64,000 bases of DNA from Clostridia bacterium (GTDB lineage Bacteria > Bacillota > Clostridia > Oscillospirales > Butyricicoccaceae), in the NCBI GenBank assembly GCA_029099685.1, contig JAQXOO010000009.1, forward strand, positions 39,089-103,088, written 5' to 3'. Positions within the stretch are counted from its first letter, which is position 1; every line of letters begins with the position of its first letter. Positions 38,938 through 47,781 of this stretch are shown piece by piece. The translations under genes and the position numbers were made by a program. The notes under the pieces are model-generated. The model searched no databases, had not been told where the DNA came from, and worked only from the letters and a program-made list of their open reading frames with translations.

Positions 38938-40329
38938 ATGGCAGAACGGCGTAAACAAAGCGTTAACGGTATGACCACGGGCGTGATCTGGCAGCAGATC
39001 CTGTTCTTTTTCCTGCCCATCCTGGTAGGCTCCCTTCTGCAGCAGCTTTACAACACCGCCGACGCCATGGTGGTGGGCCGGTTTGTGGGCACCGCCGCCC
39101 TTTCCGCCGTGGGCGGCACCACCAACACCATCATCAACCTGATCATCGGCTTTTTCGTGGGCCTGTCCTCGGGCGCCACTGTCATTATCTCCCAATACTT
39201 CGGCGGCGGCGACCTGGGAGAGGTGCGCCGGTCGGTACACACCGCCCTGGCCCTGTGCCTGGTGGGCGGCGTGGCGCTGATGGCGGTGGGCCTGGCGGCC
39301 ACGCCCTGGCTGCTCCGCGCCCTGTCCACGCCGGAGGACGTCATGTCCTTCGCCGTGCCCTATCTCCGCATCTTTTTCCTGGGCACCATCCCCAACCTGA
39401 TGTTCAATATCGGCAGCGGCATCCTGCGGGCGGTGGGCGACAGCAAAAGCCCCCTGTATGTGCTGATCTTCTGCACCTTCTGCAACATTCTGCTGGATCT
39501 TGTGCTGGTGGCGGCGCTGGGTCTGGCCACCGCCGGCGCGGCGCTGGCCACCATCCTCAGCCAGCTGTTCAGCGGCATTCTGGTGCTGCGGCTGGTGCAC
39601 CGGAAGGGCGGCGCCTTCCAGATCGTCCCCCGGGAGATCCACCTGCACCGGGACCTTTTGGGGCGCATCTTTTACATCGGCCTGCCCGCGGGGCTGCAGT
39701 CGGTGATGTACGCCCTGTCCAACCTGATCATCCAGGCGGGCGTCAACTCCTTCGGCACCGGCACCATCGCCTCGTGGACGGTGTTCGGCAAGATCGACGC
39801 CATCTTCTGGATCATCATCGATTCCTTCAGCGTGGCAGTCACCACCTTTATCGGGCAGAACTACGGCGCAAACAGGATGGCCCGGGTGAAAAAGGGCGTG
39901 AAGGTCTGCCTGCTGATGGGCTTTATCATCACCTTTGCCCTGTCCGGCGCGCTGTATTTCCTGGGCGGCCACCTGACGGTGCTGTTCACCGACGATCCCT
40001 GGGTCATCAACAGGGCCACGGAGATCATGCAGTTCCAGGTGCGGTTCTTCTTTACCTATGTGTGCATCGCGGTGCTGGCCTCGGCCCTGCGGGCGGTGGG
40101 CGACAGCATCCTGCCCACGGTGCTGATCTGCATCGGCGTGTGCGGCGTCCGGGTGGTGTGGGTGATGCTCATCGCGCCCCACCTGCCCAACATCCTGGAG
40201 TGGACGGTGTGCTGCTATCAGATCAGCTGGGCCATCACTAGCCTGATGTTCCTGGTGTATTACCGCTTCTTCGCGCCCATCCAGGAGCGGCTGCGGGGCA
40301 TCACCCGGGAGGAGGAGCAGGCGGCGTAA
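38938..40329 (+). CDS. MATE-family efflux transporter
   Basis: 463-residue exporter with about 12 helices. The N-lobe LFFFLPILVGSLLQQLYNTA and DAMVVGRFVGTAALSAVG segments and the internal repeat AGLQSVMYALSNLIIQAG are family hallmarks. The ATG follows GAAAGGGG. No neighbour shares its operon, and a bidirectional terminator follows. The 5' leader carries the DnaA-box-like cluster. Confidence 0.9.
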   Translation: MAERRKQSVNGMTTGVIWQQILFFFLPILVGSLLQQLYNTADAMVVGRFVGTAALSAVGGTTNTIINLIIGFFVGLSSGATVIISQYFGGGDLGEVRRSVHTALALCLVGGVALMAVGLAATPWLLRALSTPEDVMSFAVPYLRIFFLGTIPNLMFNIGSGILRAVGDSKSPLYVLIFCTFCNILLDLVLVAALGLATAGAALATILSQLFSGILVLRLVHRKGGAFQIVPREIHLHRDLLGRIFYIGLPAGLQSVMYALSNLIIQAGVNSFGTGTIASWTVFGKIDAIFWIIIDSFSVAVTTFIGQNYGANRMARVKKGVKVCLLMGFIITFALSGALYFLGGHLTVLFTDDPWVINRATEIMQFQVRFFFTYVCIAVLASALRAVGDSILPTVLICIGVCGVRVVWVMLIAPHLPNILEWTVCCYQISWAITSLMFLVYYRFFAPIQERLRGITREEEQAA

Positions 40330-40380
40330 GCCGGGAATCCAAACAAAAACCGCGGACCGGCGGCCTGTCGCCGCAAAACA

Positions 40381-40413
40381 AAACAGCATCCGTTTGCTTT
40401 ACGGATGCTGTTT
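40381..40413. terminator. bidirectional terminator
   Basis: Thirteen-base perfect stem AAACAGCATCCGT/ACGGATGCTGTTT with a seven-base loop, between the rightward MATE gene and the leftward regulator. Confidence 0.9.
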
Positions 40414-40445
40414 CTTTGTGTCCGGGTTTCAGGCCTGCCGGGGGC

Positions 40446-41138
40446 TTATTCCGCCGCGATGGAAACGTCCATGTAAGGAACGCCCTCCAGGTCATATTCC
40501 CGTTCAAAGCAGGCAAGCACCCCGCCATCTTTCCTGTGACGGATGCCGTTCACCTGCATATGGGTCATCAGAACCTTGTAGGCATTGGGAATCAGGCGAA
40601 ACGGCGCCGCAGCGGGATCCCGGATGGTGATGACCATGTACTTCTGCGCCCGCTGGCAGACCACTTCTCCGGGAATATCCCCATCACCAACGGTTTCCGG
40701 CAGGATCAGCGCCGCGGCGTAGCCGTGCATATGAAAGACATTGGTCTGCTCCGGAGACACCACGGGAAAATCCCAGCCGATGATCTCCGGCGCGGTGAGG
40801 CCCAGGGCATCTGCCCAACTCCGCACGTGGGCTATGGCGTCCGCTTCCGGTTCCGCGCTGACCACGGCATAGCGGATGTAACGGAACGCCGGCACCTCCC
40901 GGACGCGGATGTCGGAATAGGCCTCCTCATTGATGCAGATATCCTCCCGCACCAGCTGATCCATGGAGCAGCAAAACAGATCGCACAGCTCCAGCAGCTT
41001 ATTCATTTCCGGATAGGCCATGTCCAGCTCCCACTTGGAAACCGTCTGCCTGCTCACATTCAGTTTTTCGGCCAGTGCTTCCTGGGTCATCCGGTTGCGC
41101 ATTCTTCTTAAAAACTGCACATTTTGACCAAAGCTCAT
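40446..41138 (-). CDS. XRE-type regulator with GyrI-like effector domain
   Basis: 230-residue transcription regulator. The N-terminal XRE helix-turn-helix is NVQFLRRMRNRMTQEALAEKL with SRQTVSKWELDMAYPE, given here in parts; the remaining 150 residues look like an AraC-effector/GyrI-like small-molecule-binding domain (VREVPAFRYIRYAVV and YMVITIRDPAAAPF). Such proteins sense drugs or xenobiotics; the ligand and targets are unknown. The start MSFGQNVQFL (41138) follows AAGGAGG. It could control the adjacent MATE gene, but they are convergent, so this is only a guess. Confidence 0.8.
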   Translation of the reverse strand: MSFGQNVQFLRRMRNRMTQEALAEKLNVSRQTVSKWELDMAYPEMNKLLELCDLFCCSMDQLVREDICINEEAYSDIRVREVPAFRYIRYAVVSAEPEADAIAHVRSWADALGLTAPEIIGWDFPVVSPEQTNVFHMHGYAAALILPETVGDGDIPGEVVCQRAQKYMVITIRDPAAAPFRLIPNAYKVLMTHMQVNGIRHRKDGGVLACFEREYDLEGVPYMDVSIAAE

Positions 41139-41258
41139 AAGCGTGTCGCCTCCTTGTAAATGGTGAGAACAGTTTAACCCAATCATGGGGATCTTTCCAC
41201 CAACTATAAGGCTCGTTTTTTGCCCGGTATGCAACCTGAAGGGGCGAAGGCGGCGGGT

Positions 41259-41975
41259 TTACAGGGGATTTGCGGAGATTTTGGCAAACCTGCGGGGGTA
41301 CTGGCCCAGGGTGTGGGCGGTTTTTCGGATGACGAGCACCTGATGGGGGTAGTCCATCCCCCGGATGGCATATTCCCGGGCGCCCTCCAGCGTGCCGCCC
41401 AGGGCGCGGATGGCAGAGCGGCCCTGCTCCACCTCCTGGTCGCCGGCGGCGTTTTTGCTCTTGAGGGGCAGGAACAGCCCGCCCACCTTCAGATAGGGCA
41501 GGCACAGCTCGGCCAGCACGTTCAGCGGGGCCACGGCCCGGGAGACCACGATATCAAAGCTTTCCCGCACGCCCTTTTTCTGGATATATTCCTCTGCCCG
41601 GGCAGTGACCGGGGCGATGGGGATGTCCAGGGCGTCGCAGCTCTCCTGGATGAACCGGATGCGCTTGGCGGTGGAATCCAGGGGGGTGATGTCCAGCTGG
41701 GGGTCATAGCACTTCAGCGGCATGGTGGGAAAGCCCGCGCCGCAGCCGATGTCCAGCACTTTTTTGCCCTGAAAATCCGTCACGGTGAGCAAAAACAGGC
41801 AGTCCAGCATATGCCGCAGGGCGATCTCCTCCGGCTCGGTGACGGCGGTGAGGTTCATCACCCGGTTTTTTTCGATGAGCCCGTCGGAAAACCGCTCCAT
41901 CCGGGCGATGGCCTCCGGTGTGACGGGCAGCTGCCACTCCCGGCAGCCCTGGGCCACGATCTCTGAAAATGTCAT
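41259..41975 (-). CDS. rsmG: 16S rRNA (guanine-527-N7)-methyltransferase
   Basis: Methylates G527 of 16S rRNA; loss gives low-level streptomycin resistance in other species. The 238-residue protein MTFSEIVAQGCREWQ has the SAM-binding motif VLDIGCGAGFPTMPLK and the following DSTAKRIRF and SRAVAPL segments. It overlaps the mnmG stop region by four bases, the standard gidA-gidB pairing. Confidence 0.96.
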   Translation of the reverse strand: MTFSEIVAQGCREWQLPVTPEAIARMERFSDGLIEKNRVMNLTAVTEPEEIALRHMLDCLFLLTVTDFQGKKVLDIGCGAGFPTMPLKCYDPQLDITPLDSTAKRIRFIQESCDALDIPIAPVTARAEEYIQKKGVRESFDIVVSRAVAPLNVLAELCLPYLKVGGLFLPLKSKNAAGDQEVEQGRSAIRALGGTLEGAREYAIRGMDYPHQVLVIRKTAHTLGQYPRRFAKISANPL

Positions 41976-43861
41976 TTGAACGGCTCCTCTCTGTGGGAAA
42001 GATAGACCATCAGCGCGCCCACGTCGGCGGGGGAGACCCCGCTGATGCGCCCCGCCTGGCCCAGGGTCTCGGGCCGGACGGCCTGGAGCTTCTGCCGGGC
42101 CTCGGTGCGCAGGGTGCGGATGGAAAGATAGTCGATGTCGGGGGGCAGGGGGCTGTCCTCCAGCCGGCGCTGCTCCTCGATGTCCTTGAGCTGGCGGCGG
42201 ATGTAGCCCTCGTATTTGATGCCGATCTCCACCTGCTCCCGCACCTGGCGGGACAGGGCAGGCCGCTGGGGGTCGATCTCCGCCAGGGCGTCATAGGTCA
42301 GCTCCGGCCGGCGCAGCAGGTCGGCCAGCGACGCCCCGGAAAGGGCGATGCCCGCCGTGCCGTGGGCTTCCAAAAAGGCGTTGGTGCGGGGGCTGGGGGG
42401 CGCCACGGTCTTTTGCAGGCGGAGGATCTCTTGGCGGATCTGCTCCTGCCGGGTCTCCATGGCCTCCAGCCGCCGGCCGGAGACCAGGCCCAGGGCGTGG
42501 CCCAGGGGCATCAGCCGGGCGTCGGCGTTGTCCTGGCGGCAGATGAGGCGGTATTCGCTGCGGGAGGTCATCATCCGGTAGGGCTCGTTGGTGCCCCGGG
42601 TCACCAGGTCGTCGATGAGGGTGCCGATGTAGCCGTCCCGGCGCTTGAGGACGAAGGGGGGCTTGTCCTGCACCCGGCGGGCGGCGTTGATACCCGCCAC
42701 AAGGCCCTGGGCCGCGGCCTCCTCATAGCCGCTGCTGCCGCAGAGCTGGCCGGCGCAGTACAGCCCCGGCACCGCCCGGGTCATCAGGGTGTGATCCAGC
42801 TGCAGGGGGTCGATGCAGTCGTATTCGATGGCGTAGCCCGGGCGGAGGATGTGCACCCGCTCCAGACCGGGAATGGTGCGGAGAAAGGCCCGCTGCACAT
42901 CCTCGGGCAGGGAGGAGCTCATGCCCTGGACATAGTATTCGTCGGTGTCGCCGCCGCAGGGCTCCAAAAAGAGCTGGTGCCGCTCTTTTTCGGGGAAGCG
43001 CACCACTTTGTCCTCGATAGACGGACAGTACCGGGGGCCGGTGCCCACGATCTCGCCGCAGTACAGGGGGGAGCGGTCCAGGGAAGCGCGGATGATGGCG
43101 TGGGTCTCCGGCGTGGTATAGGTCAGCCAGCAAGTGACCCGGTTGACGGCCTCCTCCGTGCGGTCAAAGGCGAAGCCCAGCTCGCCCTCGTCCCCCGGCT
43201 GGGGGGTCATTTTGGAAAAATCCAGGCTTTTGCCCGAAACCCGGGCGGGGGTGCCGGTCTTGAACCGGCGCAGGGACAGGCCCAGGGCCTCCAGGCCGGC
43301 GGTGAGGTGGTCGGCGGAGTACATCCCGTCCGGCCCCATGTGGCGCATCACCTCTCCGGTAAAGGTCTTGGCGCCCAAAAAGGTGCCGGTGGCAAGGATG
43401 ACAGCTTTACAGTCATACCGGGCGCCGCCCACCAGACGGACGCCCCGGACGGCGCCCTGGGGGCCGGTGAGCACCTCGGCGCATTCTCCCTGGGCCAGGT
43501 CCAGATGTTCGCAGTGCTCCAGCGCCCGGCGCATATAGGCCCGGTAGGCCATCCGGTCGGACTGGGCCCGGGGGGAGTAGACCGCGGGGCCCTTGCCCCG
43601 GTTGAGCATCCGGAACTGCAGGCAGGCGGCGTCTGCCGCCCGGGCCATCTCGCCGCCCAAAGCGTCGATCTCCCGCACCAGCTGCCCCTTGGCGGTGCCG
43701 CCGATGGAGGGGTTGCAGGGCATATTGCCGATGCCCTCCAGAGAGGTGCACAGGCACAGCACCCGGCAGCCCAGCCGGGCGGCGGCCAGGGCCGCCTCGA
43801 TGCCCGCGTGTCCCGCGCCCACCACCACGATGTCATATTGTCCGGCAAAAAAATCAAGCAT
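41972..43861 (-). CDS. mnmG: tRNA uridine 5-carboxymethylaminomethyl modification enzyme MnmG
   Basis: FAD-dependent partner of MnmE that modifies the wobble uridine of several tRNAs. The 629-residue protein opens with the FAD fold VVVGAGHAGIEAALAAARLG, followed by NPSIGGTAKGQLVREIDALGG (read in two parts here as NPSIGGTAKGQ and REIDALGG), and ends with the helical tRNA-binding domain. Family length is about 620-635. It is separated from mnmE by two small membrane-protein genes, unlike the direct mnmE-mnmG junction in most Firmicutes. Confidence 0.97.
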   Translation of the reverse strand: MLDFFAGQYDIVVVGAGHAGIEAALAAARLGCRVLCLCTSLEGIGNMPCNPSIGGTAKGQLVREIDALGGEMARAADAACLQFRMLNRGKGPAVYSPRAQSDRMAYRAYMRRALEHCEHLDLAQGECAEVLTGPQGAVRGVRLVGGARYDCKAVILATGTFLGAKTFTGEVMRHMGPDGMYSADHLTAGLEALGLSLRRFKTGTPARVSGKSLDFSKMTPQPGDEGELGFAFDRTEEAVNRVTCWLTYTTPETHAIIRASLDRSPLYCGEIVGTGPRYCPSIEDKVVRFPEKERHQLFLEPCGGDTDEYYVQGMSSSLPEDVQRAFLRTIPGLERVHILRPGYAIEYDCIDPLQLDHTLMTRAVPGLYCAGQLCGSSGYEEAAAQGLVAGINAARRVQDKPPFVLKRRDGYIGTLIDDLVTRGTNEPYRMMTSRSEYRLICRQDNADARLMPLGHALGLVSGRRLEAMETRQEQIRQEILRLQKTVAPPSPRTNAFLEAHGTAGIALSGASLADLLRRPELTYDALAEIDPQRPALSRQVREQVEIGIKYEGYIRRQLKDIEEQRRLEDSPLPPDIDYLSIRTLRTEARQKLQAVRPETLGQAGRISGVSPADVGALMVYLSHREEPFK

Positions 43862-43955
43862 GGGTCGATATACCGTCCAATCTGTATAAAATCAATAAAA
43901 AATTACGTTCTGAAATCAATTTGGAAACTACAATTTGAGATATTTTTATAAAATA

Positions 43956-44171
43956 TCACTTCTTGTTGTATTTTTCTTCTTCCGCCTCGGCGGCCTTGCG
44001 CTGCCGGCGGCTCCAGTACAGGGTGAGAAAAACCCCCGTGATAAAGGCGATGGCTCCCACCACGGTGACCACCGTGGCCACAGGGCCCGTCCGCTCCCGG
44101 ACCAGCCACAGCAGGCCCAGCCCCGCGAAGGCCAGAACATAATACCGCCAAACGGCCTTGAGATTTTCCAT
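43956..44171 (-). CDS. small two-helix membrane protein
   Basis: 71 residues starting MENLKAVWRYYVLAF behind a GGAGG site. Two hydrophobic segments (about 10-24 and 32-52) flank a short basic/acidic hinge (VRERTGP), and the C-terminus is strongly charged (RRQRKAAEAEEEKYNKK). No family was recognised. It lies between mnmE and mnmG, 11 bases after the next small gene, so the pair is very likely co-transcribed with the tRNA-modification genes. Confidence 0.65.
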   Translation of the reverse strand: MENLKAVWRYYVLAFAGLGLLWLVRERTGPVATVVTVVGAIAFITGVFLTLYWSRRQRKAAEAEEEKYNKK

Positions 44172-44182
44172 AAGACGCCTCC

Positions 44183-44383
44183 TTATTTTTCCCGGTTTTT
44201 CTTGTCCCGCAGATGGCGAGCGATGACGACGGCGTAACCCACCACCATGGCGGCGCCGATGATCCCCAGGATGATGTTGCCCAGGGGATCGGTGAACCGG
44301 CCCCGGACAGCCAGCACGATGAACACCACGCCCAGGGCCATGCAGCACACATAGGCGAAAACGTTGCTTTTGGGCATATGCAT
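44183..44383 (-). CDS. small two-helix membrane protein
   Basis: 66 residues, MHMPKSNVFAYVCCMALGVV, with two hydrophobic stretches separated by RGRFTDPLGN and a charged end (RHLRDKKNREK). The start at 44383 follows GGGAGGT. It lies 15 bases after mnmE and 11 bases before the other small gene. The layout of both proteins (helix, short loop, helix, charged tail) is similar, so they may be related or work together, but no function can be assigned. Confidence 0.62.
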   Translation of the reverse strand: MHMPKSNVFAYVCCMALGVVFIVLAVRGRFTDPLGNIILGIIGAAMVVGYAVVIARHLRDKKNREK

Positions 44384-44398
44384 AACAGGTACCTCCCT

Positions 44399-45766
44399 TT
44401 ATTTACCAACACAAAAGCGGCTGAAGATCTCGTGGGCCAGGTCGGCGGAAGCGGTCTCGCCGGTGATCTGGCCCAGTATGTTCACCGCCCGCTCGGCGTC
44501 CATCAAAAAGGCGTCGGCGGTCATACCCTCCCGGGCGCTGTCCACGGCGGAGGACAGTGCGTCGGAGGCGCTCTGCAGCAGGTGTGCCTGCCGGGCAGAG
44601 GTGATGAGCACGTCCTGGGGCTTGGGGGCCAGGGTGGAGAGCCACTGTGCAAGGGCCTCTACCTGTCCGTCTTTTGCGGACAGCTTAAAGACCTGCTTCC
44701 AGGGATGCATGGCGGTGACTTCGGCCGCCCAGGCGGGGACGTCCGCGGTCAGGTCGGTCTTGTTGAGCACCAGCACCGGCTCTTCACACAGGGGGATCAG
44801 CTCCAGCACCTCCCGGTCTTCTGCCTCCAGATCCCGGGAAAAGTCCAGCACGCAGATGACGGCGTGGGCCGTCATGGCGGCCATCCGGGCACGCTCCACG
44901 CCCATGCGCTCGGCCTTGGAATCGCTGTTCCGCAGGCCGGCGGTATCCAGGATCCGGATGGGGGCGCCGTTTACCGAGATGACCTCCTCCAGCACATCCC
45001 GGGTGGTGCCGGCCTCGTCGGTGACGATGGCCTTCTGGCTGCCGGCCAGGGCGTTGAACAGCGAGCTTTTGCCGGCGTTGGGCTTTCCGATGATGGCCAC
45101 CGGCACGCCGTCCCGCACCAGACATCCCCGGCGGAAGCCCTCGTGCAGGGTGTCCAGCGTGCTGCGGGCCTCCTCCAGAACGGTGACGGCCTTTTCATAT
45201 TCAAAGGGGTCCAGATCCTCGTCGGTGTAGTCGCATACGGCGTAAAAGTGGGCCAGCAGGGACATGATCCGCTCCCGGATGGCCTTTACCCGGCTGCCCA
45301 CGCTGCCCTCCAGCTGAGCCACGGCGGCCTTTGCCCCCAGCTCGGACTGAGAGTGGATGAGATCGGCCACCGCCTCGGCCTCGGTGAGGTCCAGCCGCCC
45401 CGCCAGAAAGGCCCGCTTGGTGAACTCGCCGGGAGGCGCGGGGACGGCTCCCCAGGCGAAACAGTGGTCCAGCAGGGCGGCCACCACCGCCTGGGAGCCG
45501 TGACAGTAAATTTCCGCCAGGTCCTCGCCGGTATAGGAGTGGGGCCCGGGGAAGCAGGCCGCCAGGCACAGGTCCAGGGTCAGGCCGTCCTTTGCCAGCA
45601 GGCGGCCGTAATGCAGGGCGCGGGGCCGCCGCAGGCTCACCGGCTTGCCGGCGTTGGGAACAAAGACTCCGTCCAGCACCGAAAAGGCTTCCGGCCCCGA
45701 AAGCCGCACGATGGCGATGGCGCAGGGCATACTGCCGCTGGAGCAGGCGGCGATGGTGCTTGCCAT
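44399..45766 (-). CDS. mnmE: tRNA modification GTPase MnmE
   Basis: GTPase that with MnmG installs cmnm5U at the tRNA wobble position. The 455-residue protein has the N-terminal formyl-THF-binding domain (PCAIAIVRLSGPEAF), the G domain with P-loop GKPNAGKSSLFN, the switch DTAGLR and NKTDL, and the C-terminal CVGK motif with the essential cysteine. The second Met (45766) was chosen because GGGAGGG lies six bases before it, while the first Met directly abuts that site. It is the promoter-proximal gene of the operon. Confidence 0.96.
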   Translation of the reverse strand: MASTIAACSSGSMPCAIAIVRLSGPEAFSVLDGVFVPNAGKPVSLRRPRALHYGRLLAKDGLTLDLCLAACFPGPHSYTGEDLAEIYCHGSQAVVAALLDHCFAWGAVPAPPGEFTKRAFLAGRLDLTEAEAVADLIHSQSELGAKAAVAQLEGSVGSRVKAIRERIMSLLAHFYAVCDYTDEDLDPFEYEKAVTVLEEARSTLDTLHEGFRRGCLVRDGVPVAIIGKPNAGKSSLFNALAGSQKAIVTDEAGTTRDVLEEVISVNGAPIRILDTAGLRNSDSKAERMGVERARMAAMTAHAVICVLDFSRDLEAEDREVLELIPLCEEPVLVLNKTDLTADVPAWAAEVTAMHPWKQVFKLSAKDGQVEALAQWLSTLAPKPQDVLITSARQAHLLQSASDALSSAVDSAREGMTADAFLMDAERAVNILGQITGETASADLAHEIFSRFCVGK

Positions 45767-45798
45767 GGACATCCCTCCCGAAAATCAGTTTATATTTT

Positions 45799-45807
45799 AT
45801 CATACCA
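45799..45807 (-). promoter_or_regulatory. extended -10 promoter of the mnmE operon
   Basis: Minus strand TGGTATGAT, an extended -10, about 33 bases before the mnmE start; the -35 region (TTCCAA) is poor. Confidence 0.45.
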
Positions 45808-45839
45808 CAATTTATATGCTTTTGGAATGGCTTTTGCAG

Positions 45840-45867
45840 TTGCTTTTTGTGAAAAAAACGTTATAAT
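45840..45867 (+). promoter_or_regulatory. mscL promoter
   Basis: TTGCTT (45840-45845), 16-base spacer, TATAAT (45862-45867). It diverges from the mnmE promoter within the same 140-base gap. Confidence 0.65.
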
Positions 45868-45910
45868 TTAGAATATCCCACCAAATTTTGATAACCGGAG
45901 GAGACGTTTT

Positions 45911-46309
45911 ATGAAAAAGTTCCTGTCAGAGTTCAAGACCTTTATTGCCCGGGGCAACGTGATGGACATGGCCGTGGGCGTGATCGTGGGCGGCGCCTTC
46001 AGCACCATTGTCAATTCCTTTATCAATGATCTGATGATGCCGGTGCTGGGCATCTTCCTGGGCGGCGTGGATTTCTCCTCCTGGGTCATTGGACTGCCCA
46101 ACCTGTTCGGCGGCGAGCCCATCCCCATGAATCTGGGCGCCTTTATCAACAACGTGGTCAACTTCATCGTGCTGGCCCTGTGCGTGTTCGTGATGATCCG
46201 GGCCCTCAACCGCTTCAAGAAGAAGGAGGAGGAAAAGCCCGCCGAGCCGCCCAAGCCCGATCCTCAGGTGGAGCTGCTCACCGAGATCCGCGACCTGCTG
46301 AAAAAGTAA
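45911..46309 (+). CDS. mscL: large-conductance mechanosensitive channel
   Basis: Pentameric emergency pressure valve of the cytoplasmic membrane. The 132-residue protein has the N-terminal amphipathic helix (KFLSEFKTFIARGNVMD), helix TM1 with AVGVIVGGAFSTIVNS, a periplasmic loop (GGEPIPMN) and TM2, then a charged C-terminal helix. This is normal length. GGAGGAG precedes the ATG and a short intrinsic terminator follows. Confidence 0.96.
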   Translation: MKKFLSEFKTFIARGNVMDMAVGVIVGGAFSTIVNSFINDLMMPVLGIFLGGVDFSSWVIGLPNLFGGEPIPMNLGAFINNVVNFIVLALCVFVMIRALNRFKKKEEEKPAEPPKPDPQVELLTEIRDLLKK

Positions 46310-46333
46310 ACCACCCTTCCCCGGCTTGAAAAC

Positions 46334-46357
46334 GGCGCCCACCGGCGCCTTTTTTTC
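46334..46357 (+). terminator. mscL terminator
   Basis: GGCGCC/GGCGCC stem with a four-base loop and eight T residues, 24 bases after the mscL stop. The following 230 bases to noc are AT-rich and hold no supported gene. Confidence 0.85.
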
Positions 46358-46589
46358 GTTCGCTCCCGGCCTTTTCCCACGAAGCCCAGGCCGTTTGGAC
46401 CGCTGATTTTGGCTGAAAACCGGAAATGAATCAAAACGATATAAATAGATGCGTTTTGGATGCGGAAAATTCGAAGTTTTTCCCAAAAACTGCCGGAAAA
46501 TAACATTTCCCAGGATTCGCCAGCAGGTTTCGCCGGTTTTTTCGATTTCCCGATGGTATTCTATAGAAAAAGGAAGGGAAGTGGGAACT

Positions 46590-47399
46590 ATGGCATTACC
46601 ATGGCGGCAGCAGAGCAGGCAGCAGGACCGGGAGTTCCGGCGGATCTCCATCCGGCAGATCCGCAAAAATCCCAACCAACCCCGCAAGGTCTTTGACCCC
46701 CAAGCCCTGCAGAGCCTGGCGGAAAGCATCCGCCAGTACGGGGTCATCACGCCCCTCACCGTGCGGGAGATCCCGGAGGGCTATGAGCTGGTGTCCGGAG
46801 AGCGCCGTCTGCGGGCGGCGTCCATGGCGGGACTGACCGCCGTGCCCTGCTACATCGTGTCTGTTTCAGACCAGGAGAGCGCCCTGATGGCGCTGCTGGA
46901 AAACCTGCAGCGGAAGGACCTGGACTGCTTCGAGGAGGCGCTGTTTCTCCGGCGGCTGTGCTCGGAATTTCACATGACCCAGCAGGACGCGGCGGCCCGG
47001 GTGGGAAAGACCCAGAGCGCCATCGCCAATAAAATGCGTCTTTTGAAACTGTCGCCGGAGACGGTGGACACGGTGCGGCGGTATCAGCTTTCCGAACGGC
47101 ACGCCCGGGCACTGCTGCAGCTTCCGGAGGAGGCCGCCCGGATGGAGGCCGCCCGGCAGATGGGCCAGAAGCACATGACCGTGGCCCAGGCCGAGGCCTA
47201 TATCCAACGGCTGCTGCAGGAAACGCCCAAGCCCCGGCGGCAGGGCATGATCCGGGATGTGCGGCTGTTCTGCAACACGGTGGACCGGGCGGTCCGGGTG
47301 ATGAGCGAGGCCGGGCTGAAGGTCCGGGTGGACAAGCGCAGGGAAGGGGAGGACCTGATCCTCACCGTCCGGGTGCCGGCGGCCATGCGCCCTACATAA
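46590..47399 (+). CDS. noc: nucleoid occlusion protein Noc (ParB paralogue)
   Basis: CTP-dependent ParB-fold DNA clamp that protects the nucleoid from division. The 269-residue protein has the N-terminal CTP motif SGERRLRAAS, a helix-turn-helix and a dimerisation end. Its DNA-reading residues are of Noc and not ParB type: TQSAIANKMRLLKL (Gln, Lys, Lys at the specificity positions) and SERHARAL (Arg), the same as in B. subtilis Noc. The start MALPWRQQ (46590) follows GGAAGGGAAG; longer frames are unsupported. The N-terminal amphipathic stretch (about 1-15) could bind the membrane as in known Noc. Confidence 0.9.
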   Translation: MALPWRQQSRQQDREFRRISIRQIRKNPNQPRKVFDPQALQSLAESIRQYGVITPLTVREIPEGYELVSGERRLRAASMAGLTAVPCYIVSVSDQESALMALLENLQRKDLDCFEEALFLRRLCSEFHMTQQDAAARVGKTQSAIANKMRLLKLSPETVDTVRRYQLSERHARALLQLPEEAARMEAARQMGQKHMTVAQAEAYIQRLLQETPKPRRQGMIRDVRLFCNTVDRAVRVMSEAGLKVRVDKRREGEDLILTVRVPAAMRPT

Positions 47400-47405
47400 G
47401 CTTCC

Positions 47406-47421
47406 CGTTTCACGTGAAACA
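47406..47421. promoter_or_regulatory. parS: parS centromere site
   Basis: CGTTTCACGTGAAACA, containing the perfect 14-base palindrome GTTTCACGTGAAAC, seven bases after the noc stop codon. It matches the universal parS consensus, the loading site of ParB. Confidence 0.92.
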
Positions 47422-47448
47422 TTCCGGCTTCGCTTGATAAAGCAAATC

Positions 47449-47508
47449 AAAAGCCCCCTTTGGTCCGGCAAGGCGCTCTGCCCTGTCCCGGCTCAAAGAG
47501 GGCTTTTT
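47449..47508 (+). terminator. noc terminator
   Basis: AAAAGCCCCCTTTGG and CAAAGAGGGCTTTTT pair around a 30-base GC-rich loop. Between here and 47850 lie only repeats, a parS-like site and the parA promoter. Confidence 0.7.
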
Positions 47509-47580
47509 GCGGTCTTTGGCCGGGCAAAAAAGGGCTGACGGCAGAAAACTGCTATACTCCGGGCGTCGCGCAAAAAACAT

Positions 47581-47652
47581 TGTCATCCTGAGCGAAACCG
47601 AAGGATCTCATGGCAAGCCTGCCGTGAGACCCCCGGACAGACTCGGGATGAC
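47581..47652. repeat. short palindromic element, copy A
   Basis: Ends in an imperfect inverted repeat, TGTCATCCTGAG and CTCGGGATGACA. The centre (GGATCTCA...GCAAGCCTGCCGTGAG) resembles 51578-51672. Likely a non-coding mobile palindrome (MITE-like). Confidence 0.65.
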
Positions 47653-47699
47653 ATCCTTTTGATAAGCGTTTTATGGTTACGATGCCCTCGGAGGGGGAC

Positions 47700-47738
47700 G
47701 GGGGCATGCGCCATAAGGGGAAAGCGCTCCCCCGGCCG
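47700..47738. repeat. short palindromic repeat, copy Y
   Basis: GGGGGCATGCGCCATAA...GCTCCCCCGG, related to the palindrome at 16131-16169: both carry TGCGCCATAA between complementary G- and C-rich arms. Confidence 0.55.
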
Positions 47739-47760
47739 CCGCTGCGCGGCCCCGCCCCAT

Positions 47761-47776
47761 TGTTTCCCGTGAAACA
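47761..47776. promoter_or_regulatory. parS/Noc-box hybrid site before parA
   Basis: TGTTTCCCGTGAAACA, the exact reverse complement of the site at 12481-12496. It ends five bases before the parA -35 box, a position suited to autoregulation by ParB or Noc. Confidence 0.6.
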
Positions 47777-47781
47777 ATGAC

